Positions 10,314 through 18,982 of a stretch of DNA of 64,000 nt are shown piece after piece. The stretch's first letter is position 1. Each line of letters starts with the position of its first letter. The translations under genes were made by a program, and so were the position numbers. Origin of the DNA: Massilia sp. MS-15 (GTDB lineage Bacteria; Pseudomonadota; Gammaproteobacteria; Burkholderiales; Burkholderiaceae_D); the NCBI RefSeq assembly GCF_020176695.1, contig NZ_JAIWIA010000036.1, forward strand, positions 96,569 to 160,568, given 5' to 3'. The notes beneath the pieces are model-generated. The model did not search any database, was not told the origin of the DNA, and saw nothing but the letters and a program-made list of their open reading frames with translations.

Positions 10314-11648
10314 TCAGGCCGACTTCACCGGCGCGGCGCGGTCGCTGACGAACAGGGTCAGCACCGCCGCCAGCAGCATCGAGGCCCCGCCCAGCACCAG
10401 TGTCAGCACGGTGTGGCCGCCGAAGAAGTGGCGGGTCACGCCGCCCAGCAGCAGGCCGCTGCAGATCTGCGGGATCACGACGAAGAAGTTGAACAGGCCC
10501 ATGAAGTAGCCCATGCGCCTGGCCGGCAGCGAACCGGCCAGGATCGCGTAGGGCATGGTCAGGATCGAGGCCCAGGCCAGACCGACGCCGATCATCGGCA
10601 GCATCAGCATGTTGCGCTCGGTGATGAAGTAGATGCTGGCCAGGCTCAGGCCGCCGATCGCGAGGCAGGTCGCATGCACGGTCTTGCGGGAAGTCGCGCG
10701 CGCAAACACCGGCAGGATGAAGGCGGCCAGCGCCGACACGCCGCTGTACACGGCGAACATGATGCCGACGAAGCTGCCGGCGGCCTGGAACTCCGACGAC
10801 TGGGCGTCGACCGTGCCGTAGACGTTGTCGGCGATCGCCGACCCGGTATAGATCCACATCGCGAACAGCGCGATCCAGGTGAAGAACTGCACGAAGGCCA
10901 GCTGCACCATGGTCTTCGGCATCTTGCCGAAGCCGCCGAGGATTTCGCGCAGGGCCACGCCCAGGCTGCGCGCCCGCTGGCGCTCGGCCTTGAAGGCTTC
11001 CATGTCGGGTGGCGGCAGTTCGTCGGCGCTGACCACGGTCCAGAGCACGGCCAGGAAGAAGATCGCGCCGCCGGCGTAGAAGGAATAGCGCACGGTGTCC
11101 GGCACCATCCCGCCCACCGCTTCGTTGGACACGCCCATCGCTTCGAAGAAGGTCGGCAGCAGCGAAGCGATCACCGCGCCGCAGCCGATGAAGAAGGTCT
11201 GCATCGCATAGCCCGCGGTCTGCTGCGAGGCGTCCAGCTTGTCGCCCACGAAGGCGCGGAACGGCTCCATCGACACGTTGATGGCGGCGTCCATCAGCCA
11301 CAGCACCGCCACCGCCATCCACAGGGCGGCGGAGTTCGGCATCAGGAACAGGGCGATCGCGGCCAGCACGGCGCCGATGAAGAAGAACGGACGGCGCCGG
11401 CCCCATTTCGGGTGCCAGGTATTGTCGCTCAGGTAGCCGATCACCGGCTGCACCAGCAGGCCCGTGACGGGCGCGGCGAGCCAGAACAGGGCCAGGTTGT
11501 CGGGATCGGCGCCCAGCGTCGAGAAGATCCGGCTGGTGTTGGCGTTCTGCAGTGCGAAGCCGAACTGGATGCCGAAGAAGCCGAAGCTCATGTTCCAGAG
11601 CTGCCAGAACGACAGGCGCGGCTTGAGCACGCCAGTTTGCATATCCAT
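10314..11648 (-). CDS. MFS sugar transporter, SLC45/GPH-like (probable maltose/maltodextrin permease)
   Basis: This is an inner-membrane permease with about 12 predicted helices, likely importing maltose or short maltodextrins with protons. The loop KWGRRRPFFFIG after helix 2-3 is the GRRRP motif of SLC45-type sucrose/maltose carriers, and GYLSDNTW precedes it. The start was set at ATG 11648 because GGGGAC lies just upstream and MDMQTGVLKP leads directly into helix 1; an ATG at 11741 would add 31 unrelated residues. It heads the minus-strand set MFS, pgm, amylase, glk. The promoter at 11732-11760 suits it. Such carriers with TonB-dependent receptors replace MalFGK in several Proteobacteria. 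Confidence 0.88.
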   Translation of the reverse strand: MDMQTGVLKPRLSFWQLWNMSFGFFGIQFGFALQNANTSRIFSTLGADPDNLALFWLAAPVTGLLVQPVIGYLSDNTWHPKWGRRRPFFFIGAVLAAIALFLMPNSAALWMAVAVLWLMDAAINVSMEPFRAFVGDKLDASQQTAGYAMQTFFIGCGAVIASLLPTFFEAMGVSNEAVGGMVPDTVRYSFYAGGAIFFLAVLWTVVSADELPPPDMEAFKAERQRARSLGVALREILGGFGKMPKTMVQLAFVQFFTWIALFAMWIYTGSAIADNVYGTVDAQSSEFQAAGSFVGIMFAVYSGVSALAAFILPVFARATSRKTVHATCLAIGGLSLASIYFITERNMLMLPMIGVGLAWASILTMPYAILAGSLPARRMGYFMGLFNFFVVIPQICSGLLLGGVTRHFFGGHTVLTLVLGGASMLLAAVLTLFVSDRAAPVKSA

Positions 11649-11731
11649 GATGTCCCCAAAATGGCCCGGACCTGGCGGGCTCTCGTGTGATGCGGGCAGC
11701 GCGAATGCGGCTAGCCCACCGTAGCTGTAGC

Positions 11732-11760
11732 AAAATAACATGGCGATTTCTGGGTGTCAA
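11732..11760 (-). promoter_or_regulatory. Sigma-70 promoter of the MFS-pgm-amylase-glk set
   Basis: On the minus strand TTGACA (11760-11755) is followed by exactly 17 bases and TATTTT (11737-11732). Transcription would begin near 11725, leaving a leader of about 77 nt before ATG 11648. The sequence GTAGCTGTAG at 11721-11730 overlaps the predicted start and resembles CTGTAGT half-sites nearby, so it could hold an operator. Confidence 0.65.
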
Positions 11761-11777
11761 TCACGGCACCGCCATAG

Positions 11778-11783
11778 TAGAAT
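11778..11783 (+). promoter_or_regulatory. Possible -10 element of the esterase gene
   Basis: TAGAAT lies 71 bp before the esterase ATG in the gap between divergent genes. No good -35 is seen at 16-18 bp. A CTGTAGT half-site at 11815-11821 lies just downstream, where a repressor could act. Confidence 0.3.
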
Positions 11784-11853
11784 CCCCACAACAAACCCGC
11801 CCTAACCTAGGACGCTGTAGTTAAACAACACAAGAAACGCCAGGAGCCACCCG

Positions 11854-12723
11854 ATGCCCGCTCTTCACCGCGCCGCCCTTTCCATCCTGCTGGGCACCAT
11901 GCTGTGCGCACCCGCCCTTGCCGCCGGCGAGCCGGCCATCGCTGCCAAGGCCTCGACCGCCCTGCCCGGCGTCAGCCTGCTGGGTGACCCGGTCGCGATG
12001 CCGGGCCTGGAACGCAAGCGCCAGCTGCGCTTGTACCTGCCGCCCGGCTATGCGAGTTCCGGCAAGCGCTACCCCGTACTGTACATGCATGACGGCCAAA
12101 ACCTGTTCGACGTGGCGAGCGCCTTCTCTGGCGAATGGCGGGTGGACGAAACGCTCGACGCGCTAGCGCGCGAAGGCAGGCTGGAACTTATCGTGGTCGG
12201 CATCGACAATGGCGGCGACAAGCGCCTGACGGAGCTGAACGCCTGGGACCACGAACAGTTCGGCAAGGGTGAAGGCCGGGCCTATACCGACTTCATCGTC
12301 AACACGGTCAAGCCGATGATCGACCGCCAGTACCGCACCCTGCCCGGCCGCGCGCATACGGCGATCATGGGCAGCTCGATGGGCGGGCTGGCCTCGCATT
12401 ACGCGCTGGTGCAGTATCCGGAAGTATTCGGCAAGGCGGGCGTGTTTTCTCCGGCCTACTGGACTGCGCAGCCGGTGTTCGGCTTCGTGAGCGGCAAGCC
12501 GGTGCCGAAGGACGCGCGCCTGTACCTCTTGATGGGCGGGAAGGAAGGCGCGCAGATGAATGCGGACGTCCAGCGCATGGCGCAGGTGATCAGGCAGACC
12601 GGACATCCGGCCGGGAATACGGTGCTCAAGAGCGTGCCGGGGGCGGAGCACAACGAGGCGTTCTGGTCGGGGGAATTGCGGGAAGCCCTGCTGTGGATGT
12701 TCGCGGCCGGCGAGTCCAGGTAG
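11854..12723 (+). CDS. Exported alpha/beta-hydrolase, putative esterase (PF00756-like)
   Basis: This is a secreted or periplasmic serine hydrolase of the enterochelin-esterase/EstD group. A signal peptide (about residues 1-24, ending ALAAGEP) is followed by RQLRLYLPPGY and YPVLYMHDGQNLFD, which are typical of the family. The nucleophile elbow is GSSMGG, the acid is probably in the YLLMGGKEGAQ region, and the catalytic His is in GAEHNEAFW near the C-terminus. ATG follows AGGAG by 8 bp. It diverges from the sugar permease and shares its regulatory gap, so it may belong to the alpha-glucan regulon, for example by deacylating substituted oligosaccharides. The substrate is unknown. Confidence 0.85.
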   Translation: MPALHRAALSILLGTMLCAPALAAGEPAIAAKASTALPGVSLLGDPVAMPGLERKRQLRLYLPPGYASSGKRYPVLYMHDGQNLFDVASAFSGEWRVDETLDALAREGRLELIVVGIDNGGDKRLTELNAWDHEQFGKGEGRAYTDFIVNTVKPMIDRQYRTLPGRAHTAIMGSSMGGLASHYALVQYPEVFGKAGVFSPAYWTAQPVFGFVSGKPVPKDARLYLLMGGKEGAQMNADVQRMAQVIRQTGHPAGNTVLKSVPGAEHNEAFWSGELREALLWMFAAGESR

Positions 12724-12750
12724 GGCCGTTCGTTCATCCGGAAGCTGAAC

Positions 12751-12779
12751 GCGTGGGCGGGAAGACCCGCCCACCCTAC
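12751..12779. repeat. REP-like hairpin, copy 2
   Basis: The perfect 9-bp arms GTGGGCGGG and CCCGCCCAC (12753-12774) flank loop AAGA and are followed by CCTACG. It is the same element as at 2616-2642 and 58296-58323. It fills the 64-bp gap between the convergent esterase and helicase genes. Confidence 0.75.
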
Positions 12780-12787
12780 GACATGCC

Positions 12788-14584
12788 TCAGCCTTTGCGG
12801 TGCGGCTTCTTGGTGCCGGCCTTCGTAAAGCTCTTCTTCTTCGGCGCCGTGACGATCGGCGCTTCCACGCCGTCGCGCGTCATGTTCAGCTGCTGGCCCG
12901 CGACCCACACCGTGCGCAGGTGGTCGATCAGTTCCGGCGTCATGTCGTCCGGCAGGTCGATGGTGCTGTAGTCGTCGTAGATCTCGATGCGGCCCATGTA
13001 CTTGGCCGGCATGTCGGCTTCGTTGGCGATCGCACCGACGATGTTGCCCGGCTTGACGCCATGCTGGTGGCCGACCTCGATGCGGAACGTGGCCATGCCC
13101 GGTTCCGCTTCGCGCACCACGCGCTCCTTCTTGAAGGCCGGCTCACGTGGCTCACGTGGCTCACGGGGCGCCCGCGGCGCCCGCTCTTCCCAGGCGTCCT
13201 GCACGCGCGGCACGAAGTCGGCGCGCTCGGGCCTGGCCTCGCGGTCGGGCTTTTCCAGCAGCAGCGGCTGGTCGCCGCGCGCCAGCTTGGCCAGGGCGGC
13301 GGCAATGTCCACTGCCGGCACGTTCTGCTCGCGCTCGTACTCTTCCACCAGCGAACGGAACATCTCCAGGCCGCCTTCGGCCAGGGTGGCCGCGATCTGC
13401 TCCTTGAAGCGGGCAATGCGGACTTCGTTCACCGCCTTCACGGTCGGCAGCTGCAGCGGCGCCACCGGCTGGCGCGTGGCGCGCTCGATCGCCTTCAGCA
13501 AACCGCGCTCGCGCGGGGTGATGAACAGGATCGCTTCGCCGCTGCGGCCGGCGCGGCCGGTGCGGCCGATACGGTGGGTATAGCTTTCCGGGTCGGACGG
13601 CACGTCGTAGTTGATCACGTGGCTGATACGGTCGACGTCCAGGCCGCGGGCGGCGACGTCGGTCGCCACCAGGATGTCGATCTTGCCGCTCTTGAGCTGC
13701 TCGATGGTGCGCTCGCGCGCCTGCTGGGCCATGTCGCCATTGATGGCGACGGCTGCGAAGCCGCGCGCCTGCAGCCTGGTCGCCAGCTCCTCGGTACCCA
13801 GCTTGGTGCGGGCGAAGATGATCATGCCGTCGAACGGCTCGGCTTCCAGGATGCGGGTCAGCGCATCGAGCTTCTGCATGCCCGCCACCAGCCAGTAGCG
13901 CTGGGTGATGTTGGCGGCGGTGCCGGTCTTGGCCGCCACCGTGACTTCCTGCGGGTCGCGCAGGTAGGTCTTGGCGATGCGCTTGATGGCCGGCGGCATG
14001 GTGGCCGAGAACAGCGTGGTCTGGCGCTCGGGCGGGGTCTGCTGCAGGATGTGCTCGACGTCGTCGATGAAGCCCATGCGCAGCATCTCGTCCGCTTCGT
14101 CCAGCACCAGGGTTTTCAGCTGCGACAGGTCGAGCGAACCCTTTTCGATATGGTCGATCACGCGGCCGGGGGTCGCCACCACCACGTGCACGCCGCGGCG
14201 CAGTGCCGACAGCTGTGGTCCGTAGCTCTGGCCGCCGTAGATCGGCAGCACGTGGAAACCCTTGATGTGGGCGGCGTAGGTCTGGAAGGCTTCCGCCACC
14301 TGGATCGCCAGTTCGCGCGTCGGCGCCAGCACCAGCGCCTGCGGCGTGGCCTGCTTGATGTCGATGCGCGACAGGATCGGCAGGGCGAAAGCGGCGGTCT
14401 TGCCGGTGCCGGTCTGGGCCTGCCCGAGCACATCGCGGTTGGCCAGCAGCAGCGGAATGGTCGCGGCCTGGATCGGCGACGGCGTTTCATAACCGACTTC
14501 CTTCAGCGCCTTGAGGACGGGCGCGGAAATGTCGAGGTCGGCGAACGACGGGATAGGGGTGTCAGACATGGGGGAGATGCTCAT
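12788..14584 (-). CDS. deaD: DEAD-box ATP-dependent RNA helicase (DeaD/CsdA-like)
   Basis: This cytoplasmic RNA helicase acts in ribosome assembly, mRNA turnover and cold adaptation. All core motifs are visible: Q motif near 36-39 (PSPIQ), motif I AQTGTGKT at 56-63, PTRELA, TPGR, DEAD at 162-165, SAT, ATDVAARGLD and HRIGRTGRAG. After the two RecA domains there is a DeaD helical extension, a flexible linker with repeated PRE triplets, and a DbpA-type RNA-binding domain (GVKPGNIVGAIANEAD). It ends in a Lys-rich tail. At 598 aa it is normal for DeaD. A second in-frame ATG five codons in (14569) could be the true start. It is flanked by convergent and terminated genes and stands alone. Confidence 0.93.
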   Translation of the reverse strand: MSISPMSDTPIPSFADLDISAPVLKALKEVGYETPSPIQAATIPLLLANRDVLGQAQTGTGKTAAFALPILSRIDIKQATPQALVLAPTRELAIQVAEAFQTYAAHIKGFHVLPIYGGQSYGPQLSALRRGVHVVVATPGRVIDHIEKGSLDLSQLKTLVLDEADEMLRMGFIDDVEHILQQTPPERQTTLFSATMPPAIKRIAKTYLRDPQEVTVAAKTGTAANITQRYWLVAGMQKLDALTRILEAEPFDGMIIFARTKLGTEELATRLQARGFAAVAINGDMAQQARERTIEQLKSGKIDILVATDVAARGLDVDRISHVINYDVPSDPESYTHRIGRTGRAGRSGEAILFITPRERGLLKAIERATRQPVAPLQLPTVKAVNEVRIARFKEQIAATLAEGGLEMFRSLVEEYEREQNVPAVDIAAALAKLARGDQPLLLEKPDREARPERADFVPRVQDAWEERAPRAPREPREPREPAFKKERVVREAEPGMATFRIEVGHQHGVKPGNIVGAIANEADMPAKYMGRIEIYDDYSTIDLPDDMTPELIDHLRTVWVAGQQLNMTRDGVEAPIVTAPKKKSFTKAGTKKPHRKG

Positions 14585-14658
14585 AAAGTAAGTGCGAAGG
14601 CGCCAGTTTACACTGTCGCCCGGAAGCCCGGCGCAAACTGCCGGACATTGTCATGCGG

Positions 14659-14700
14659 TAAAAAAGAAAAAGCCCTTGCAGGCATCGCTGCCTGCAAGGG
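14659..14700 (-). terminator. Strong intrinsic terminator of the first TonB-dependent receptor
   Basis: The perfect 11-bp arms CCCTTGCAGGC and GCCTGCAAGGG flank a 6-base loop. On the minus strand the hairpin is followed by CTTTTTCTTTTTT. It lies 36 bp after the receptor stop and insulates the helicase gene. Confidence 0.92.
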
Positions 14701-14735
14701 TTGCGGTGCGCCCCGGAAGGGGCGGCTGGTACTGC

Positions 14736-17408
14736 TTACAGCTTGTAGTTCAGGCCGAACAGCATCTGGCGGCCATACTTGCTGTAGCCGCGCGGACGGT
14801 CTTCGCTGCCGGCGTAGCTGCGGAAGGCGGTGTCGGTCAGGTTGTTCACCTGGAACAGCAGCGACAGGCCCGGCACTTGCTTGATGTCGTAGCCCAGCTG
14901 CAGGTCGACGACCTTGTCGGCCTTCACGTAGGTCAGCTCGGTGGCGCCGCCGATGCCGCCGATCTCGCCGACGAAATCGCTGCGGTAACGCTGGCTCACA
15001 CGGGCCGAGAAGCCATCGTTCTCATAGTAGGCGGTGACGTTGAACACGCGCTTGGACAGGCCAGGCAGCGGGATGTTCAGGCCGGCGAAGCGCTGGTCCA
15101 GGATCGTGATCTCGCTGTTGGTGAACGAGGCGTTGGCGGTGATGCCGAAGCCGTTCAGCATCGGGCTGACCATCTCCAGCGGCACCGAGGCGGCGAATTC
15201 CAGGCCCTCGATCGAACCGCCCTTGCCGTTGCGCGGCTGGGTCATGGTGCCGATGTTGGTGGTCGCACCGACCAGGCGGTATTCCGAGAAATCACGCGGC
15301 GTGGTCACGGTGTAGATGTAGGAAGTCAGGTCCTTGTAGAAGCCTGCTGCCGACACGTAGCCCTTGTTGCCGAAGTATTTTTCCCACGACAGGTCGACCT
15401 GCTTGGCGCGCCACGGGTCGAGCTGGGCGTTGCCGCCGTTGCCCCATGGCGTACCGGTGCTCTGGGCGGTGAGGCCGACTTCCAGCGCCGCGTTCAGCTG
15501 GTTCAGCTTGGCGCGCGCCAGGGTCTTGCCGGCGCCAAAGCGGATGAACTGCTGGTCAGGCAGGCTCCAGGCCAGGTTGATGCTCGGCAGGTAGTCGGTG
15601 TACTTCTTGCCGTCGGTCAGCGGCACCAGGTCGGCGAACGGCCAGGCGCGCAGGGTGTTCGCGGTCGAGCTCTGGTCGGTCTCGACCACCTGGATGCCGA
15701 TGTTGCCGCGCAGCGGCATCGCCATCAGGTCGGTGTCGATGTTCAGCTTGGCGTAGCCGGTCTTGACCTTCTCTTCGATGAACCAGTTCTTGGTCGCGCC
15801 CCATGGCACCAGGATGGCCGGGGTGAACGGGCCGAAGTTCTGGTTCAGCACGCCCTGGATGTCCCAGCTCAGGGTATTCGGCAGACCGTACAGGTCTTGC
15901 GAGCCGTTGATGACGTTGGCCGCGAAGCTGCCGTCGCCGATCTTCGAGAAGCCGGTTTCCAGGTGCTGCTTTTCCTTTTCGCGCTTGGAGACGTTGAAGC
16001 CCAGTTCCAGGCTGCTGAACACGTTATGGTCGAACTTGCGCTCGATGCTGGCGCGCGCCGAGGTCATCTCGTCGGTCATGTAGGGCGCGTTGACGTAGCC
16101 TTCGCCGAACTGGCCGCCGATGCGCAGCTGGGCCGGATCGTCATAGACGCCGCTCAGGCTCAGGGTCGGCACGCGGGCGCCGTTGTAGGCGAAGTTCAGG
16201 CTCTGGCGCGCCTGGCGGCCGGCGTTGATCTCGACCAGCTCTTCGCGGTGGTCGGCCTTGGAACGGCTGATGTCGAGCACGCCGACCCAGTCGCCCGAGG
16301 TGAAGCGGTTGTTCCAGCCGAAGGCGGTCAGCTTGTCGTCGCGCTTCAGGCGGTTGTTGCGCACCACCGGGTTGACGTTGTTGGCGACGCCCTCGACCAT
16401 GATGCCGTTCACGGTGCGGCCGTTGGTGAAGGTGACGCTGCCGTCGTCCTTGAGCGGGATTTCCATGCCGCGGCGGATCTCTTCCTGGTCGAAGCGCGAG
16501 TGGTACACGTCGAAGGTCGAGCTGAAGTTGCGGTTCGGACGGAACTCGAGCACGCCCATCAGGCCGTCGCGCACCTGGTCGCCGGTGACAGCCAGGGCCT
16601 TGATGCCCTTCGGCACCTTGACGTTCGGCGTGCCGCCCGAATCGACCCAGTCCCAGGTCTCGAACTGCTCGTGCACGTTCGGCTTGTCCTGGCGTGCGTA
16701 GCCGATCGCGATACCGACCGTGCGGTTGGCGAACTGGTCGATGTAGGACGCGCTGACGCGGCTGCCGGTGTCCGGCGAGCCGGCGCTGACCGAACCCTTG
16801 GAATTCTTTTCACCGCGCACGTTGACGCTGATGGTGCGCTCGCGCAGCGACAGCGGCTTGATGGTCTGCAAGTCGACCGTGCCCGACAGGCCCTGGCCGA
16901 TCACGCCGGCGTCCGAGGTCTTGTAGACGGTGACGGCGTTGATCAGTTCCGACGGGTACTGGTCGTATTCGACGGTACGGTCCGAGCTGGTCGTGACCTG
17001 CTCGCGGCCGTTGAGCAGCGCGGTCGACAGGTCGCCCGAGGTGCCGCGGATGCTGATGGTCTGGGCCTGGCCGTTGGTACGCTGGGCCGACAGGCCCGGC
17101 AGGCGCGCCAGCGATTCGGCGATCGACATGTCAGGCAGCTTGCCGATGTCTTCGGCGGAAATGGCTTCCACGATGCCGGTCGACTCGCGCTTGACGGCGA
17201 TCGCGTCTTCGATGGCGCGGCGGATGCCGGTCACGGTCACGGTCTGAACCGCACCGTCGACGGCGGGCGTGGTGCTGGCGTCCGTGGTTTGCGCATGGAC
17301 GTTACCGGCCATGGCCGCAACGAAGATGGCGCAGCCGGTAGCAACCGGGCTCAGCTGGAATACGTGGCGAACCGGCTGGGCGGCGCGCTTGGTTGCGAAG
17401 ATATTCAT
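14736..17408 (-). CDS. TonB-dependent receptor, carbohydrate type (TIGR01782-like)
   Basis: This 890-aa outer-membrane active transporter probably takes up maltodextrins. A signal peptide ends near NVHAQ. A TonB box/plug follows with VTVTGIRRAIEDAIAVKRES and IGKLPDMSIAESLARLPGL, the hallmark of the Xanthomonas/Caulobacter family that includes the maltose receptor MalA. The C-terminal beta-barrel ends in the aromatic-terminated strand MLFGLNYKL. ATG 17408 is the start because GAGGGGA precedes it; an upstream TTG at 17420 lies within that ribosome-binding site. A promoter is proposed at 17512-17539 and the terminator lies just downstream. The sugar identity comes from genomic context and is not shown by the sequence. 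Confidence 0.88.
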   Translation of the reverse strand: MNIFATKRAAQPVRHVFQLSPVATGCAIFVAAMAGNVHAQTTDASTTPAVDGAVQTVTVTGIRRAIEDAIAVKRESTGIVEAISAEDIGKLPDMSIAESLARLPGLSAQRTNGQAQTISIRGTSGDLSTALLNGREQVTTSSDRTVEYDQYPSELINAVTVYKTSDAGVIGQGLSGTVDLQTIKPLSLRERTISVNVRGEKNSKGSVSAGSPDTGSRVSASYIDQFANRTVGIAIGYARQDKPNVHEQFETWDWVDSGGTPNVKVPKGIKALAVTGDQVRDGLMGVLEFRPNRNFSSTFDVYHSRFDQEEIRRGMEIPLKDDGSVTFTNGRTVNGIMVEGVANNVNPVVRNNRLKRDDKLTAFGWNNRFTSGDWVGVLDISRSKADHREELVEINAGRQARQSLNFAYNGARVPTLSLSGVYDDPAQLRIGGQFGEGYVNAPYMTDEMTSARASIERKFDHNVFSSLELGFNVSKREKEKQHLETGFSKIGDGSFAANVINGSQDLYGLPNTLSWDIQGVLNQNFGPFTPAILVPWGATKNWFIEEKVKTGYAKLNIDTDLMAMPLRGNIGIQVVETDQSSTANTLRAWPFADLVPLTDGKKYTDYLPSINLAWSLPDQQFIRFGAGKTLARAKLNQLNAALEVGLTAQSTGTPWGNGGNAQLDPWRAKQVDLSWEKYFGNKGYVSAAGFYKDLTSYIYTVTTPRDFSEYRLVGATTNIGTMTQPRNGKGGSIEGLEFAASVPLEMVSPMLNGFGITANASFTNSEITILDQRFAGLNIPLPGLSKRVFNVTAYYENDGFSARVSQRYRSDFVGEIGGIGGATELTYVKADKVVDLQLGYDIKQVPGLSLLFQVNNLTDTAFRSYAGSEDRPRGYSKYGRQMLFGLNYKL

Positions 17409-17511
17409 TTGTCCCCTCAATAAAGACGAATAGTTTTTTCCCGAAACTACAGCGCGACAGGCAGCGGCACGGCAGCCTCAAGCAAACGGTTTTGTACGTT
17501 CCATCACGGAT

Positions 17512-17539
17512 GATGTACTAAAACTAGATGCACTGTCAA
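17512..17539 (-). promoter_or_regulatory. Candidate promoter of the TonB-dependent receptor
   Basis: On the minus strand TTGACA (17539-17534) is followed after 16 bases by TACATC (17517-17512). This would give a leader of about 95 nt. The -35 is perfect and the -10 is weak. Confidence 0.45.
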
Positions 17540-17642
17540 CGAGAGTTGCTTGTTACTACGATAATGGCATGTTTTTCCCGAAAACGGCAGTTGAAGACAG
17601 GTTTCCCGTTGTATTTGAGCTACAAAATGGTGCAAGTCGTTC

Positions 17643-17657
17643 TGTAGTACGACTACA
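17643..17657. promoter_or_regulatory. Palindromic operator candidate TGTAGT-N3-ACTACA
   Basis: The 6-bp arms are perfect with spacer ACG, about 235 bp upstream of the receptor start. Half-sites CTGTAGT occur at 17446-17452 (minus) and 11815-11821 (plus), and CTGTAGC-like bases overlap the permease transcription start. The cognate regulator is not known to me. Confidence 0.4.
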
Positions 17658-17737
17658 AATGAGGCAGTTCGCTATTTGATCGCTCATGACTGCACCAAGT
17701 TGGTGCAAATATGGAGGCAAGACCATCGCAATGGAAA

Positions 17738-18806
17738 GGCGCTGTCAGCGTTATCTGTTGATGGCTCCGATCGCGATACGCAGCAATTGTTCCGCAGTAG
17801 TGATGCGTTCGCCATCGAGCGCCCAGCGCCAGCCCAGGTAGTCGGGCAGGTAGCGCGAGGCCACGCCGCGGAAATGGCTGAGCCACTGCCGCAGGCGTGC
17901 GTGATAGGCGTTGACGTTCTGGACGTGGATGGCGCCGGCAGCCCGGCGACGGACCCGTATGCCGGCCTGCAGGTTGACCGCCTCATGTGCAATGCGGTGC
18001 TTGCGGGCGAATGCGCGGTAGGCAGCGTGGGAATCGCTCACCAGCAGCACCTGCCGGTCGAGCCTGGGCAGCAGATGGCGCTCCAGCTGCCCGGCTTTCA
18101 AGGATCCACGGCCTACGACCGCATCGATCGTCTGCCCGCTACGGTCGCGCGCCACCAGGATGCAGTCGAGCTCGCTTGAAATCCCGCGCTTGTGGGCCCG
18201 ACCACCGCGCTTGCGTGCCGGCCTGTCCAGCTTGCGCGAGCCCTTTTGCGATTCGAGGATGAACATCTCGTCGGCTTCGGCGATGCCGCTCAAGGTCTTG
18301 GGACGATCGTGCCTGGCCTGGTCGAGAAAGCGGTGGCGCCACCGGAAGGCCGTGTTGCGGTGTACGCCGACTTCCCTGGCTGCCTTGCGCACCGACTTCG
18401 ATGCGAGCATCGTGTCCAGGTAGTCGAGCCATTTTTCCCGTAGCCGCAGGTGCGCCAGCGGTGTGCCGCTCAGGTCGTTATAGGTGCGGCCGCACGCACG
18501 GCAGCGGTAGCGCTGCAGGCCGTTGGCCTGGCCATGCCGGTAGTAACGCTCGCAAGCGCAGGCAGGACAGCGGCGCTTACCTTCCTTGACCTGGGCAATG
18601 AGGGCGATGATGCGGTCGAGTCCGGCGGCCGGGTGCAGGGCCGAGAGCGTTTGCAGGCGCTGCGGCACGTTCAGCGCCGGCAGCTGGGCGAACCACTTCC
18701 TGAAGCGGGGAGCGCGCATGATCGGGTCCTGTCGAGGGAGACAGGCGTTCGACCGCCGAACTGCTCGGCAGTTCGGTCCTCATCCATAGGTCCGGTTGAC
18801 TGCGCC
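17738..18806 (-). mobile_element. Complete IS1595-family insertion sequence with 8-bp target duplication
   Basis: The element is 1069 bp. Its ends are imperfect inverted repeats starting GGCGCTGTCA (left) and GGCGCAGTCA (right, read inward). It is flanked on both sides by the perfect direct repeat AATGGAAA (17730-17737 and 18807-18814). An 8-bp duplication is the known IS1595-family size. It encodes one transposase. The insertion is intergenic, between the receptor promoter region and the lipid-kinase gene. Confidence 0.93.
17751..18719 (-). CDS. IS1595-family transposase
   Basis: This 322-aa transposase catalyses cut-and-paste-type movement of the surrounding element. The N-terminus has a zinc ribbon (CPAC near 51-54 and CRAC near 73-76), then a helix-turn-helix (KAAREVGVHRNTAFRWRHRF, 112-131). 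The DDE fold shows Asp150 in AEADEMFI and Asp229 in LVSDSHAAY. The third catalytic position aligns with Asn270 in HVQNVNAYH rather than Glu; a DDN variant occurs in part of this family. The frame is uninterrupted, the inverted repeats and target duplication are intact, and the insertion looks recent. The element is probably active. Confidence 0.93.
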   Translation of the reverse strand: MRAPRFRKWFAQLPALNVPQRLQTLSALHPAAGLDRIIALIAQVKEGKRRCPACACERYYRHGQANGLQRYRCRACGRTYNDLSGTPLAHLRLREKWLDYLDTMLASKSVRKAAREVGVHRNTAFRWRHRFLDQARHDRPKTLSGIAEADEMFILESQKGSRKLDRPARKRGGRAHKRGISSELDCILVARDRSGQTIDAVVGRGSLKAGQLERHLLPRLDRQVLLVSDSHAAYRAFARKHRIAHEAVNLQAGIRVRRRAAGAIHVQNVNAYHARLRQWLSHFRGVASRYLPDYLGWRWALDGERITTAEQLLRIAIGAINR

Positions 18807-18982
18807 AATGGAAATGGCGCTCGGACAGAAGGAACGACGCTTGAAAGTGTACTTTGACTAGAAAGCAGTGAAGTCGATCAGCAGCCGAATGCACTTGTTC
18901 GATACATGGCTGCAGCGGGCGGGCGCATGCATCAGGGATGCGCTGTCGACGGCGCTGTAGTGCGATTACGGATACACCTCAC

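Larger units (their letters stand above)
17409..17737. other. AT-richer regulatory gap upstream of the receptor
   Basis: No gene is seen here. The gap is clearly lower in GC than its neighbours. It holds the candidate receptor promoter, a CTGTAGT half-site on the minus strand (17446-17452), the palindrome TGTAGT-ACG-ACTACA (17643-17657), and TTGTA-N7-TACAA (17609-17625). The left edge of the insertion sequence closes it. Confidence 0.6.

Noticed and set aside
14592..17423. 943-codon plus-strand frame opposite the first TonB receptor
   Set aside because: It is a shadow of a receptor with signal peptide, plug and barrel; composition is Val/His/Gln/Arg-rich without domains.
17676..18857. A gene disrupted by the IS element
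   Set aside because: Joining the flanks gives only a ~34-codon frame without ribosome site or recognisable product.
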